Translations under genes and position numbers: made by a program
In this document: piece by piece, positions 1-15,200 of the stretch
Layout of the letters: the number at the start of each line of letters is the position of its first letter
Position numbering within the stretch: position 1 is the stretch's first letter
Notes under the pieces: model-generated
Told to the model about the DNA's origin: nothing
What the model saw: the letters and a program-made list of their open reading frames with translations, nothing else
Database searches by the model: none
Assembly (NCBI GenBank): GCA_944989445.1
Contig: CALYLW010000319.1
Location: 447,001 to 511,000 of the forward strand
Source of the DNA: Ampullaceana balthica
Lineage: Eukaryota; Mollusca; Gastropoda; Lymnaeidae
Length of the DNA stretch: 64,000 nt
Direction: 5' to 3'

Positions 1-224
1 TGCGGAAAATAGGATTTCAGTTACCGTTGAGAACCCGCGTAACACAAATTCAAAACACCAATTGATTTCAATCTGGATCATGATGAATATAATACATATA
101 TTAACTTCACCGTCTTGTCTGTCTGTCTGTCGTAGACCCGCAGAAAAACAAAAACGAATTGTAAAAAATGACACACTTCCCGTGATCCTATCGAGCTGAT
201 AATTTAATTTATTTTTCGTCTGCT

Positions 225-3200
225 ACCATTGCGGGAGGGTACTCAACAACTTCCCAAAGTTTTGTGCTCCTAACTACACGGAAAGTTAGATATTTAATGA
301 TGAGTCTGTTATATGTAGCTCATATAAGAAAAAAACTACATTTGGGCCCCCGGCCCCCTAGTGAATAATAATTTTATATTTGGTTGTGATTGTTATCATC
401 GCGGGAGGGTACTCAACAACTTTCCAAAGTTTCATGCTTCTACCTACACGGGAAGATGAGGAATTAGTGTTCATTCAGTTTTATGTAGTCCATATACGGA
501 AAAAAAACGGTTTTGGGGCCCCGGCCACCCGTGAGCGAAATTTAAAAAAAATTTTTTCGTCATTTATCGTCATAAGAGTGTACTAATCAAGTTCCCAAAG
601 TTTTAGCTTCTACATTCACGGCAAGTTGTAGAATTAGTGTTGAGTCAGATTTTAATATTAGAAAAAACTAAATTTGGGCCCCCGGTCCCCAGTAAGTGAT
701 AATTTATATACTTTTTTTTACCTGTTACCATTGCGAAATGTTACTTAACAACTGCCCAAAGTTTCATGCTTCCACCTTTACGGAAAATAGAAGAATTAGT
801 GATTTTTAGTTTTTATATAGCTCATATGAGGAAAATACTACATTTAGGCCCCCGGCCCCCACTATGTAATAATTTAAATATTGTTTTAGTTTGTTACCAC
901 TACTCAGAGTTTCTTGCTTCTACCTACACGGGAAACATAAGAATTTGTGATTTTCAGTTTTTATATAGCTCCCATAAAGAAAAAAACTTTATTTGGGCCC
1001 CCGGACCCCAGTATTTGAAAATTTAAATATTTTTTTGCCTGTTGATATCACCGAAGTGTACTCAACATCTTCCCAAAGTTTCATTCTTCTATCTACTCGC
1101 AAAATAGGAGAATTAGTGATTTTACTTTTAATATTGCCCATATAAGGAAAACAATGGTTTTGGGCCCCCGGCCCCAATGAGTGTGAATTTAAAAATTATT
1201 TTATGCCAATTTTCGTCGCGAGAAGCTACTTAAATTCCCAAAGGTTTTATGATTCTTCTACCACACGGAAAGTTGGAGAATTAGTGATGAGTCAGTTTTT
1301 AATATAAAAAAACTACATTTGGGCCCCCGGCCCCCATTAACTGATAATTTAAATATGTTTTTCGCCTGTTAACATCGCGGAAGTGTACTTATCAACCCCC
1401 CAGTGTTTCATGGTTCTACCTACATGGGAAATATGAGAATTTGTGATTTTCAGTTTTTATATAGCTCATATAATGAAAAAACTTCATTTGCGCCTCCGGT
1501 CCCTAGGAAATGATAATTTATTTATTTTTTCTCGTATTACTATTGTGGGTTTGTAGTCAATAACTTCCCAAAGTTTAATGCTTCTGCCTACTCGGGAAAT
1601 AGGAGAATTTGTGAGTTTCAAATTTTATAAAGGCCATATAAGGAAAAATAACTTTTTTGGGCCCCCGGCCCCCCATGAGTGTAAATTGTCGAACTCTTTT
1701 ACGCCAATTTTAGTCGCGAGAGGCTACTCAACAACTTCCCAAAGTTTCATGATTCTACCTACACGGAAAGTTGGAGAATTAGTGATGAGTCAGTTTTTTT
1801 ATCTGAGAAAAAAGCATTTGGGCCCCCGGCCCCCATTAAGTGATAATTTAAATATTGTTTTTACCTGTTAACATCGTGGAAGTGTACTTAACAACTACCC
1901 CAAGTTTCATGCTTCCACCTAAACGGGAAATAGGAGAATTAGTGATTTTTAGTTTTTATATAGCTTATATAAGGAAAAAACTTCATTTGGGACCCCGGCC
2001 CCCAGGAAGTGATAATTTAAATATTTTTTCTCCCGTTGCTATCGCTGGTTTGTACTCAACAACTTCCCAAAGTTTCATGCTTTTGCCTACTCGAGAAATG
2101 AGAAAATTAGTGATTTCATATTTTACATAGTCCATATAAGGAAAAAAAGCGTTTTTGGGCCCCGGGCCCCCAACATTGTGAATTTTAAAATTCCTATTCG
2201 CCAATTATCGTCGAGAGAATGTACTCAGCAAGTTCCCAAAGTTTCATGCTAATACCTACACGGGAAGTTGGAGAATTAGTGATGAATCAGTGAGTGAGTC
2301 AGGGCTTTGCCTTTTTGAAGGAAAAAACTTCATTTGGGCCCCCAGGAAGTGATAATTTAAATATTTTTCCTCCCGTCGCTATCGCTGGTTTTTACTCAAC
2401 AACTTCCCAAAGTTTCATGCTTTTGCCTACTCGAGAAATGAGAAAATTAGTGATTTCATATTCTATATAGTCCATATAAGGAAAAAAAGCGTTTTTGGGC
2501 CCCGGGCCCCCAACAGTGTGAATTTTAAAATTTTTATTCGCCAATTATCGTTGAGAGAGTGTACTCAGCAAGTTCCCAAAGTTTCATGCTAATACCTACA
2601 CGGGAAGTTGGAGAATTAGTGATGAATCAGTGAGTGAGTCAGGGCTTTGCCTTTTTGAAGGAAAAAACTTCATTTGGGCCCCCGGCCCCCAGGAAGTGAT
2701 AATTTAAATATTTTTCCTCACGTCGCTATCGCTGGTTTTTACTCAACAACTTCCCAAAGTTTTGTGCTCCTAACTACACGGAAAATTAGATATTTAATGA
2801 TGAGTCTGTTATATGTAGCTCATATAAGAAAAAAACTACATTTGGGCCCCCGGCCCCCTAGTGAATAATAATTTTATATTTGGTTGTGATTGTTATCATC
2901 GCGGGAGGGTACTCAACAACTTTCCAAAGTTTCATGCTTCTACCTACACGGGAAGATGAGGAATTAGTGTTCATTCAGTTTTATGTAGTCCATATACGGA
3001 AAAAAAACGGTTTTGGGGCCCCGGCCACCCGTGAGCGAAATTTTAAAAAAAAATTTCCGTCATTTATCGTCATAAGAGTGTACTAATCAAGTTCCCAAAG
3101 TTTTAGCTTCTACATTCACGGCAAGTTGTAGAATTAGTGTTGAGTCAGATTTTAATATTAGAAAAAACTAAATTTGGGCCCCCGGTCCCCAGTAAGTGAT

Positions 3201-6200
3201 AATTTATATACTTTTTTTTACCTGTTACTATTGCGGAATGTTACTTAACAACTGCCCAAAGTTTCATGCTTCCACCTTTACGGAAAATAGAAGAATTAGT
3301 GATTTTTAGTTTTTATATAGCTCATATGAGGAAAATACTACATTTAGGCCCCCGGCCCCCACTATGTAATAATTTAAATATTGTTTTAGTTTGTTACCAC
3401 TACTCAGAGTTTCTTGCTTCTACCTACACGGGAAACATAAGAATTTGTGATTTTCAGTTTTTATATAGCTCCCATAAAGAAAAAAACTTTATTTGGGCCC
3501 CCGGACCCCAGTATTTGAAAATTTAAATATTTTTTTGCCTGTTGATATCACCGAAGTGTACTCAACATCTTCCCAAAGTTTCATTCTTCTATCTACTCGC
3601 AAAATAGGAGAATTAGTGATTTTACTTTTAATATTGCCCATATAAGGAAAACAATGGTTTTGGGCCCCCGGCCCCAATGAGTGTGAATTTAAAAATTATT
3701 TTATGCCAATTTTCGTCGCGAGAAGCTACTTAAATTCCCAAAGGTTTTATGATTCTTCTACCACACGGAAAGTTGGAGAATTAGTGATGAGTCAGTTTTT
3801 AATATAAAAAAACTACATTTGGGCCCCCGGCCCCCATTAACTGATAATTTAAATATGTTTTTCGCCTGTTAACATCGCGGAAGTGTACTTATCAACCCCC
3901 CAGTGTTTCATGGTTCTACCTACATGGGAAATATGAGAATTTGTGATTTTCAGTTTTTATATAGCTCATATAATGAAAAAACTTCATTTGCGCCTCCGGT
4001 CCCTAGGAAATGATAATTTATTTATTTTTTCTCGTATTACCATTGCGGGTTTGTAGTCAACAACTTCCCAAAGTTTAATGCTTCTGCCTACTCGGGAAAT
4101 AGGAGAATTTGTGAGTTTCAAATTTTATAAAGGCCATATAAGGAAAAATAACTTTTTTGGGCCCCCGGCCCCCCATGAGTGTAAATTGTCGAACTCTTTT
4201 ACGCCAATTTTCGTCGCGAGAGGCTACTCAACAACTTCCCAAAGTTTCATGATTCTACCTACACGGAAAGTTGGAGAATTAGTGATGAGTCAGTTTTTTT
4301 ATCTGAGAAAAAAGCATTTGGGCCCCCGGCCCCCATTAAGTGATAATTTAAATATTGTTTTTACCTGTTAACATCGTGGAAGTGTACTTAACAACTACCC
4401 CAAGTTTCATGCTTCCACCTAAACGGGAAATAGGAGAATTAGTGATTTTTAGTTTTTATATAGCTTATATAAGGAAAAAACTTCATTTGGGACCCCGGCC
4501 CCCAGGAAGTGATAATTTAAATATTTTTTCTCCCGTTGCTATCGCTGGTTTGTACTCAACAACTTCCCAAAGTTTCATGCTTTTGCCTACTCGAGAAATG
4601 AGAAAATTAGTGATTTCATATTTTACATAGTCCATATAAGGAAAAAAAGCGTTTTTGGGCCCCGGGCCCCCAACATTGTGAATTTTAAAATTCCTATTCG
4701 CCAATTATCGTCGAGAGAATGTACTCAGCAAGTTCCCAAAGTTTCATGCTAATACCTACACGGGAAGTTGGAGAATTAGTGATGAATCAGTGAGTGAGTC
4801 AGGGCTTTGCCTTTTTGAAGGAAAAAACTTCATTTGGGCCCCCAGGAAGTGATAATTTAAATATTTTTCCTCCCGTCGCTATCGCTGGTTTTTACTCAAC
4901 AACTTCCCAAAGTTTCATGCTTTTGCCTACTCGAGAAATGAGAAAATTAGTGATTTCATATTCTATATAGTCCATATAAGGAAAAAAAGCGTTTTTGGGC
5001 CCCGGGCCCCCAACAGTGTGAATTTTAAAATTTTTATTCGCCAATTATCGTTGAGAGAGTGTACTCAGCAAGTTCCCAAAGTTTCATGCTAATACCTACA
5101 CGGGAAGTTGGAGAATTAGTGATGAATCAGTGAGTGAGTCAGGGCTTTGCCTTTTTGAAGGAAAAAACTTCATTTGGGCCCCCGGCCCCCAGGAAGTGAT
5201 AATTTAAATATTTTTCCTCACGTCGCTATCGCTGGTTTTTACTCAACAACTTCCCAAAGTTTTGTGCTCCTAACTACACGGAAAATTAGATATTTAATGA
5301 TGAGTCTGTTATATGTAGCTCATATAAGAAAAAAACTACATTTGGGCCCCCGGCCCCCTAGTGAATAATAATTTTATATTTGGTTGTGATTGTTATCATC
5401 GCGGGAGGGTACTCAACAACTTTCCAAAGTTTCATGCTTCTACCTACACGGGAAGATGAGGAATTAGTGTTCATTCAGTTTTATGTAGTCCATATACGGA
5501 AAAAAAACGGTTTTGGGGCCCCGGCCACCCGTGAGCGAAATTTTAAAAAAAAATTTCCGTCATTTATCGTCATAAGAGTGTACTAATCAAGTTCCCAAAG
5601 TTTTAGCTTCTACATTCACGGCAAGTTGTAGAATTAGTGTTGAGTCAGATTTTAATATTAGAAAAAACTAAATTTGGGCCCCCGGTCCCCAGTAAGTGAT
5701 AATTTATATACTTTTTTTTACCTGTTACTATTGCGGAATGTTACTTAACAACTGCCCAAAGTTTCATGCTTCCACCTTTACGGAAAATAGAAGAATTAGT
5801 GATTTTTAGTTTTTATATAGCTCATATGAGGAAAATACTACATTTAGGCCCCCGGCCCCCACTATGTAATAATTTAAATATTGTTTTAGTTTGTTACCAC
5901 TACTCAGAGTTTCTTGCTTCTACCTACACGGGAAACATAAGAATTTGTGATTTTCAGTTTTTATATAGCTCCCATAAAGAAAAAAACTTTATTTGGGCCC
6001 CCGGACCCCAGTATTTGAAAATTTAAATATTTTTTTGCCTGTTGATATCACCGAAGTGTACTCAACATCTTCCCAAAGTTTCATTCTTCTATCTACTCGC
6101 AAAATAGGAGAATTAGTTATTTTACTTTTAATATTGCCCATATAAGGAAAACAATGGTTTTGGGCCCCCGGCCCCAATGAGTGTGAATTTAAAAATTATT

Positions 6201-9200
6201 TTATGCCAATTTTCGTCGCGAGAAGCTACTTAAATTCCCAAAGGTTTTATGATTCTTCTACCACACGGAAAGTTGGAGAATTAGTGATGAGTCAGTTTTT
6301 AATATAAAAAAACTACATTTGGGCCCCCGGCCCCCATTAACTGATAATTTAAATATGTTTTTCGCCTGTTAACATCGCGGAAGTGTACTTATCAACCCCC
6401 CAGTGTTTCATGGTTCTACCTACATGGGAAATATGAGAATTTGTGATTTTCAGTTTTTATATAGCTCATATAATGAAAAAACTTCATTTGCGCCTCCGGT
6501 CCCTAGGAAATGATAATTTATTTATTTTTTCTCGTATTACCATTGTGGGTTTGTAGTCAACAACTTCCCAAAGTTTAATGCTTCTGCCTACTCGGGAAAT
6601 AGGAGAATTTGTGAGTTTCAAATTTTATAAAGGCCATATAAGGAAAAATAACTTTTTTGGGCCCCCGGCCCCCCATGAGTGTAAATTGTCGAACTCTTTT
6701 ACGCCAATTTTAGTCGCGAGAGGCTACTCAACAACTTCCCAAAGTTTCATGATTCTACCTACACGGAAAGTTGGAGAATTAGTGATGAGTCAGTTTTTTT
6801 ATCTGAGAAAAAAGCATTTGGGCCCCCGGCCCCCATTAAGTGATAATTTAAATATTGTTTTTACCTGTTAACATCGTGGAAGTGTACTTAACAACTACCC
6901 CAAGTTTCATGCTTCCACCTAAACGGGAAATAGGAGAATTAGTGATTTTTAGTTTTTATATAGCTTATATAAGGAAAAAACTTCATTTGGGACCCCGGCC
7001 CCCAGGAAGTGATAATTTAAATATTTTTTCTCCCGTTGCTATCGCTGGTTTGTACTCAACAACTTCCCAAAGTTTCATGCTTTTGCCTACTCGAGAAATG
7101 AGAAAATTAGTGATTTCATATTTTACATAGTCCATATAAGGAAAAAAAGCGTTTTTGGGCCCCGGGCCCCCAACATTGTGAATTTTAAAATTCCTATTCG
7201 CCAATTATCGTCGAGAGAATGTACTCAGCAAGTTCCCAAAGTTTCATGCTAATACCTACACGGGAAGTTGGAGAATTAGTGATGAATCAGTGAGTGAGTC
7301 AGGGCTTTGCCTTTTTGAAGGAAAAAACTTCATTTGGGCCCCCAGGAAGTGATAATTTAAATATTTTTCCTCCCGTCGCTATCGCTGGTTTTTACTCAAC
7401 AACTTCCCAAAGTTTCATGCTTTTGCCTACTCGAGAAATGAGAAAATTAGTGATTTCATATTCTATATAGTCCATATAAGGAAAAAAAGCGTTTTTGGGC
7501 CCCGGGCCCCCAACAGTGTGAATTTTAAAATTTTTATTCGCCAATTATCGTTGAGAGAGTGTACTCAGCAAGTTCCCAAAGTTTCATGCTAATACCTACA
7601 CGGGAAGTTGGAGAATTAGTGATGAATCAGTGAGTGAGTCAGGGCTTTGCCTTTTTGAAGGAAAAAACTTCATTTGGGCCCCCGGCCCCCAGGAAGTGAT
7701 AATTTAAATATTTTTCCTCACGTCGCTATCGCTGGTTTTTACTCAACAACTTCCCAAAGTTTTGTGCTCCTAACTACACGGAAAATTAGATATTTAATGA
7801 TGAGTCTGTTATATGTAGCTCATATAAGAAAAAAACTACATTTGGGCCCCCGGCCCCCTAGTGAATAATAATTTTATATTTGGTTGTGATTGTTATCATC
7901 GCGGGAGGGTACTCAACAACTTTCCAAAGTTTCATGCTTCTACCTACACGGGAAGATGAGGAATTAGTGTTCATTCAGTTTTATGTAGTCCATATACGGA
8001 AAAAAAAACGGTTTTGGGGCCCCGGCCACCCGTGAGCGAAATTTTAAAAAAAAATTTCCGTCATTTATCGTCATAAGAGTGTACTAATCAAGTTCCCAAA
8101 GTTTTAGCTTCTACATTCACGGCAAGTTGTAGAATTAGTGTTGAGTCAGATTTTAATATTAGAAAAAACTAAATTTGGGCCCCCGGTCCCCAGTAAGTGA
8201 TAATTTATATACTTTTTTTTACCTGTTACTATTGCGGAATGTTACTTAACAACTGCCCAAAGTTTCATGCTTCCACCTTTACGGAAAATAGAAGAATTAG
8301 TGATTTTTAGTTTTTATATAGCTCATATGAGGAAAATACTACATTTAGGCCCCCGGCCCCCACTATGTAATAATTTAAATATTGTTTTAGTTTGTTACCA
8401 CTACTCAGAGTTTCTTGCTTCTACCTACACGGGAAACATAAGAATTTGTGATTTTCAGTTTTTATATAGCTCCCATAAAGAAAAAAACTTTATTTGGGCC
8501 CCCGGACCCCAGTATTTGAAAATTTAAATATTTTTTTGCCTGTTGATATCACCGAAGTGTACTCAACATCTTCCCAAAGTTTCATTCTTCTATCTACTCG
8601 CAAAATAGGAGAATTAGTGATTTTACTTTTAATATTGCCCATATAAGGAAAACAATGGTTTTGGGCCCCCGGCCCCAATGAGTGTGAATTTAAAAATTAT
8701 TTTATGCCAATTTTCGTCGCGAGAAGCTACTTAAATTCCCAAAGGTTTTATGATTCTTCTACCACACGGAAAGTTGGAGAATTAGTGATGAGTCAGTTTT
8801 TAATATAAAAAAACTACATTTGGGCCCCCGGCCCCCATTAACTGATAATTTAAATATGTTTTTCGCCTGTTAACATCGCGGAAGTGTACTTATCAACCCC
8901 CCAGTGTTTCATGGTTCTACCTACATGGGAAATATGAGAATTTGTGATTTTCAGTTTTTATATAGCTCATATAATGAAAAAACTTCATTTGCGCCTCCGG
9001 TCCCTAGGAAATGATAATTTATTTATTTTTTCTCGTATTACCATTGCGGGTTTGTAGTCAACAACTTCCCAAAGTTTAATGCTTCTGCCTACTCGGGAAA
9101 TAGGAGAATTTGTGAGTTTCAAATTTTATAAAGGCCATATAAGGAAAAATAACTTTTTTGGGCCCCCGGCCCCCCCATGAGTGTAAATTGTCGAACTCTT

Positions 9201-12200
9201 TTACGCCAATTTTCGTCGCGAGAGGCTACTCAACAACTTCCCAAAGTTTCATGATTCTACCTACACGGAAAGTTGGAGAATTAGTGATGAGTCAGTTTTT
9301 TTATCTGAGAAAAAAGCATTTGGGCCCCCGGCCCCCATTAAGTGATAATTTAAATATTGTTTTTACCTGTTAACATCGTGGAAGTGTACTTAACAACTAC
9401 CCCAAGTTTCATGCTTCCACCTAAACGGGAAATAGGAGAATTAGTGATTTTTAGTTTTTATATAGCTTATATAAGGAAAAAACTTCATTTGGGACCCCGG
9501 CCCCCAGGAAGTGATAATTTAAATATTTTTTCTCCCGTTGCTATCGCTGGTTTGTACTCAACAACTTCCCAAAGTTTCATGCTTTTGCCTACTCGAGAAA
9601 TGAGAAAATTAGTGATTTCATATTTTACATAGTCCATATAAGGAAAAAAAGCGTTTTTGGGCCCCGGGCCCCCAACATTGTGAATTTTAAAATTCCTATT
9701 CGCCAATTATCGTCGAGAGAATGTACTCAGCAAGTTCCCAAAGTTTCATGCTAATACCTACACGGGAAGTTGGAGAATTAGTGATGAATCAGTGAGTGAG
9801 TCAGGGCTTTGCCTTTTTGAAGGAAAAAACTTCATTTGGGCCCCCAGGAAGTGATAATTTAAATATTTTTCCTCCCGTCGCTATCGCTGGTTTTTACTCA
9901 ACAACTTCCCAAAGTTTCATGCTTTTGCCTACTCGAGAAATGAGAAAATTAGTGATTTCATATTCTATATAGTCCATATAAGGAAAAAAAGCGTTTTTGG
10001 GCCCCGGGCCCCCAACAGTGTGAATTTTAAAATTTTTATTCGCCAATTATCGTTGAGAGAGTGTACTCAGCAAGTTCCCAAAGTTTCATGCTAATACCTA
10101 CACGGGAAGTTGGAGAATTAGTGATGAATCAGTGAGTGAGTCAGGGCTTTGCCTTTTTGAAGGAAAAAACTTCATTTGGGCCCCCGGCCCCCAGGAAGTG
10201 ATAATTTAAATATTTTTCCTCACGTCGCTATCGCTGGTTTTTACTCAACAACTTCCCAAAGTTTTGTGCTCCTAACTACACGGAAAATTAGATATTTAAT
10301 GATGAGTCTGTTATATGTAGCTCATATAAGAAAAAAACTACATTTGGGCCCCCGGCCCCCTAGTGAATAATAATTTTATATTTGGTTGTGATTGTTATCA
10401 TCGCGGGAGGGTACTCAACAACTTTCCAAAGTTTCATGCTTCTACCTACACGGGAAGATGAGGAATTAGTGTTCATTCAGTTTTATGTAGTCCATATACG
10501 GAAAAAAAACGGTTTTGGGGCCCCGGCCACCCGTGAGCGAAATTTTAAAAAAAAATTTCCGTCATTTATCGTCATAAGAGTGTACTAATCAAGTTCCCAA
10601 AGTTTTAGCTTCTACATTCACGGCAAGTTGTAGAATTAGTGTTGAGTCAGATTTTAATATTAGAAAAAACTAAATTTGGGCCCCCGGTCCCCAGTAAGTG
10701 ATAATTTATATACTTTTTTTTACCTGTTACTATTGCGGAATGTTACTTAACAACTGCCCAAAGTTTCATGCTTCCACCTTTACGGAAAATAGAAGAATTA
10801 GTGATTTTTAGTTTTTATATAGCTCATATGAGGAAAATACTACATTTAGGCCCCCGGCCCCCACTATGTAATAATTTAAATATTGTTTTAGTTTGTTACC
10901 ACTACTCAGAGTTTCTTGCTTCTACCTACACGGGAAACATAAGAATTTGTGATTTTCAGTTTTTATATAGCTCCCATAAAGAAAAAAACTTTATTTGGGC
11001 CCCCGGACCCCAGTATTTGAAAATTTAAATATTTTTTTGCCTGTTGATATCACCGAAGTGTACTCAACATCTTCCCAAAGTTTCATTCTTCTATCTACTC
11101 GCAAAATAGGAGAATTAGTGATTTTACTTTTAATATTGCCCATATAAGGAAAACAATGGTTTTGGGCCCCCGGCCCCAATGAGTGTGAATTTAAAAATTA
11201 TTTTATGCCAATTTTCGTCGCGAGAAGCTACTTAAATTCCCAAAGGTTTTATGATTCTTCTACCACACGGAAAGTTGGAGAATTAGTGATGAGTCAGTTT
11301 TTAATATAAAAAAACTACATTTGGGCCCCCGGCCCCCATTAACTGATAATTTAAATATGTTTTTCGCCTGTTAACATCGCGGAAGTGTACTTATCAACCC
11401 CCCAGTGTTTCATGGTTCTACCTACATGGGAAATATGAGAATTTGTGATTTTCAGTTTTTATATAGCTCATATAATGAAAAAACTTCATTTGCGCCTCCG
11501 GTCCCTAGGAAATGATAATTTATTTATTTTTTCTCGTATTACCATTGCGGGTTTGTAGTCAACAACTTCCCAAAGTTTAATGCTTCTGCCTACTCGGGAA
11601 ATAGGAGAATTTGTGAGTTTCAAATTTTATAAAGGCCATATAAGGAAAAATAACTTTTTTGGGCCCCCGGCCCCCCATGAGTGTAAATTGTCGAACTCTT
11701 TTACGCCAATTTTCGTCGCGAGAGGCTACTCAACAACTTCCCAAAGTTTCATGATTCTACCTACACGGAAAGTTGGAGAATTAGTGATGAGTCAGTTTTT
11801 TTATCTGAGAAAAAAGCATTTGGGCCCCCGGCCCCCATTAAGTGATAATTTAAATATTGTTTTTACCTGTTAACATCGTGGAAGTGTACTTAACAACTAC
11901 CCCAAGTTTCATGCTTCCACCTAAACGGGAAATAGGAGAATTAGTGATTTTTAGTTTTTATATAGCTTATATAAGGAAAAAACTTCATTTGGGACCCCGG
12001 CCCCCAGGAAGTGATAATTTAAATATTTTTTCTCCCGTTGCTATCGCTGGTTTGTACTCAACAACTTCCCAAAGTTTCATGCTTTTGCCTACTCGAGAAA
12101 TGAGAAAATTAGTGATTTCATATTTTACATAGTCCATATAAGGAAAAAAAGCGTTTTTGGGCCCCGGGCCCCCAACATTGTGAATTTTAAAATTCCTATT

Positions 12201-15200
12201 CGCCAATTATCGTCGAGAGAATGTACTCAGCAAGTTCCCAAAGTTTCATGCTAATACCTACACGGGAAGTTGGAGAATTAGTGATGAATCAGTGAGTGAG
12301 TCAGGGCTTTGCCTTTTTGAAGGAAAAAACTTCATTTGGGCCCCCAGGAAGTGATAATTTAAATATTTTTCCTCCCGTCGCTATCGCTGGTTTTTACTCA
12401 ACAACTTCCCAAAGTTTCATGCTTTTGCCTACTCGAGAAATGAGAAAATTAGTGATTTCATATTCTATATAGTCCATATAAGGAAAAAAAGCGTTTTTGG
12501 GCCCCGGGCCCCCAACAGTGTGAATTTTAAAATTTTTATTCGCCAATTATCGTTGAGAGAGTGTACTCAGCAAGTTCCCAAAGTTTCATGCTAATACCTA
12601 CACGGGAAGTTGGAGAATTAGTGATGAATCAGTGAGTGAGTCAGGGCTTTGCCTTTTTGAAGGAAAAAACTTCATTTGGGCCCCCGGCCCCCAGGAAGTG
12701 ATAATTTAAATATTTTTCCTCACGTCGCTATCGCTGGTTTTTACTCAACAACTTCCCAAAGTTTTGTGCTCCTAACTACACGGAAAATTAGATATTTAAT
12801 GATGAGTCTGTTATATGTAGCTCATATAAGAAAAAAACTACATTTGGGCCCCCGGCCCCCTAGTGAATAATAATTTTATATTTGGTTGTGATTGTTATCA
12901 TCGCGGGAGGGTACTCAACAACTTTCCAAAGTTTCATGCTTCTACCTACACGGGAAGATGAGGAATTAGTGTTCATTCAGTTTTATGTAGTCCATATACG
13001 GAAAAAAAAACGGTTTTGGGGCCCCGGCCACCCGTGAGCGAAATTTTAAAAAAAAATTTCCGTCATTTATCGTCATAAGAGTGTACTAATCAAGTTCCCA
13101 AAGTTTTAGCTTCTACATTCACGGCAAGTTGTAGAATTAGTGTTGAGTCAGATTTTAATATTAGAAAAAACTAAATTTGGGCCCCCGGTCCCCAGTAAGT
13201 GATAATTTATATACTTTTTTTTACCTGTTACTATTGCGGAATGTTACTTAACAACTGCCCAAAGTTTCATGCTTCCACCTTTACGGAAAATAGAAGAATT
13301 AGTGATTTTTAGTTTTTATATAGCTCATATGAGGAAAATACTACATTTAGGCCCCCGGCCCCCACTATGTAATAATTTAAATATTGTTTTAGTTTGTTAC
13401 CACTACTCAGAGTTTCTTGCTTCTACCTACACGGGAAACATAAGAATTTGTGATTTTCAGTTTTTATATAGCTCCCATAAAGAAAAAAACTTTATTTGGG
13501 CCCCCGGACCCCAGTATTTGAAAATTTAAATATTTTTTTGCCTGTTGATATCACCGAAGTGTACTCAACATCTTCCCAAAGTTTCATTCTTCTATCTACT
13601 CGCAAAATAGGAGAATTAGTGATTTTACTTTTAATATTGCCCATATAAGGAAAACAATGGTTTTGGGCCCCCGGCCCCAATGAGTGTGAATTTAAAAATT
13701 ATTTTATGCCAATTTTCGTCGCGAGAAGCTACTTAAATTCCCAAAGGTTTTATGATTCTTCTACCACACGGAAAGTTGGAGAATTAGTGATGAGTCAGTT
13801 TTTAATATAAAAAAACTACATTTGGGCCCCCGGCCCCCATTAACTGATAATTTAAATATGTTTTTCGCCTGTTAACATCGCGGAAGTGTACTTATCAACC
13901 CCCCAGTGTTTCATGGTTCTACCTACATGGGAAATATGAGAATTTGTGATTTTCAGTTTTTATATAGCTCATATAATGAAAAAACTTCATTTGCGCCTCC
14001 GGTCCCTAGGAAATGATAATTTATTTATTTTTTCTCGTATTACCATTGCGGGTTTGTAGTCAACAACTTCCCAAAGTTTAATGCTTCTGCCTACTCGGGA
14101 AATAGGAGAATTTGTGAGTTTCAAATTTTATAAAGGCCATATAAGGAAAAATAACTTTTTTGGGCCCCCGGCCCCCCATGAGTGTAAATTGTCGAACTCT
14201 TTTACGCCAATTTTCGTCGCGAGAGGCTACTCAACAACTTCCCAAAGTTTCATGATTCTACCTACACGGAAAGTTGGAGAATTAGTGATGAGTCAGTTTT
14301 TTTATCTGAGAAAAAAGCATTTGGGCCCCCGGCCCCCATTAAGTGATAATTTAAATATTGTTTTTACCTGTTAACATCGTGGAAGTGTACTTAACAACTA
14401 CCCCAAGTTTCATGCTTCCACCTAAACGGGAAATAGGAGAATTAGTGATTTTTAGTTTTTATATAGCTTATATAAGGAAAAAACTTCATTTGGGACCCCG
14501 GCCCCCAGGAAGTGATAATTTAAATATTTTTTCTCCCGTTGCTATCGCTGGTTTGTACTCAACAACTTCCCAAAGTTTCATGCTTTTGCCTACTCGAGAA
14601 ATGAGAAAATTAGTGATTTCATATTTTACATAGTCCATATAAGGAAAAAAAGCGTTTTTGGGCCCCGGGCCCCCAACATTGTGAATTTTAAAATTCCTAT
14701 TCGCCAATTATCGTCGAGAGAATGTACTCAGCAAGTTCCCAAAGTTTCATGCTAATACCTACACGGGAAGTTGGAGAATTAGTGATGAATCAGTGAGTGA
14801 GTCAGGGCTTTGCCTTTTTGAAGGAAAAAACTTCATTTGGGCCCCCAGGAAGTGATAATTTAAATATTTTTCCTCCCGTCGCTATCGCTGGTTTTTACTC
14901 AACAACTTCCCAAAGTTTCATGCTTTTGCCTACTCGAGAAATGAGAAAATTAGTGATTTCATATTCTATATAGTCCATATAAGGAAAAAAAGCGTTTTTG
15001 GGCCCCGGGCCCCCAACAGTGTGAATTTTAAAATTTTTATTCGCCAATTATCGTTGAGAGAGTGTACTCAGCAAGTTCCCAAAGTTTCATGCTAATACCT
15101 ACACGGGAAGTTGGAGAATTAGTGATGAATCAGTGAGTGAGTCAGGGCTTTGCCTTTTTGAAGGAAAAAACTTCATTTGGGCCCCCGGCCCCCAGGAAGT

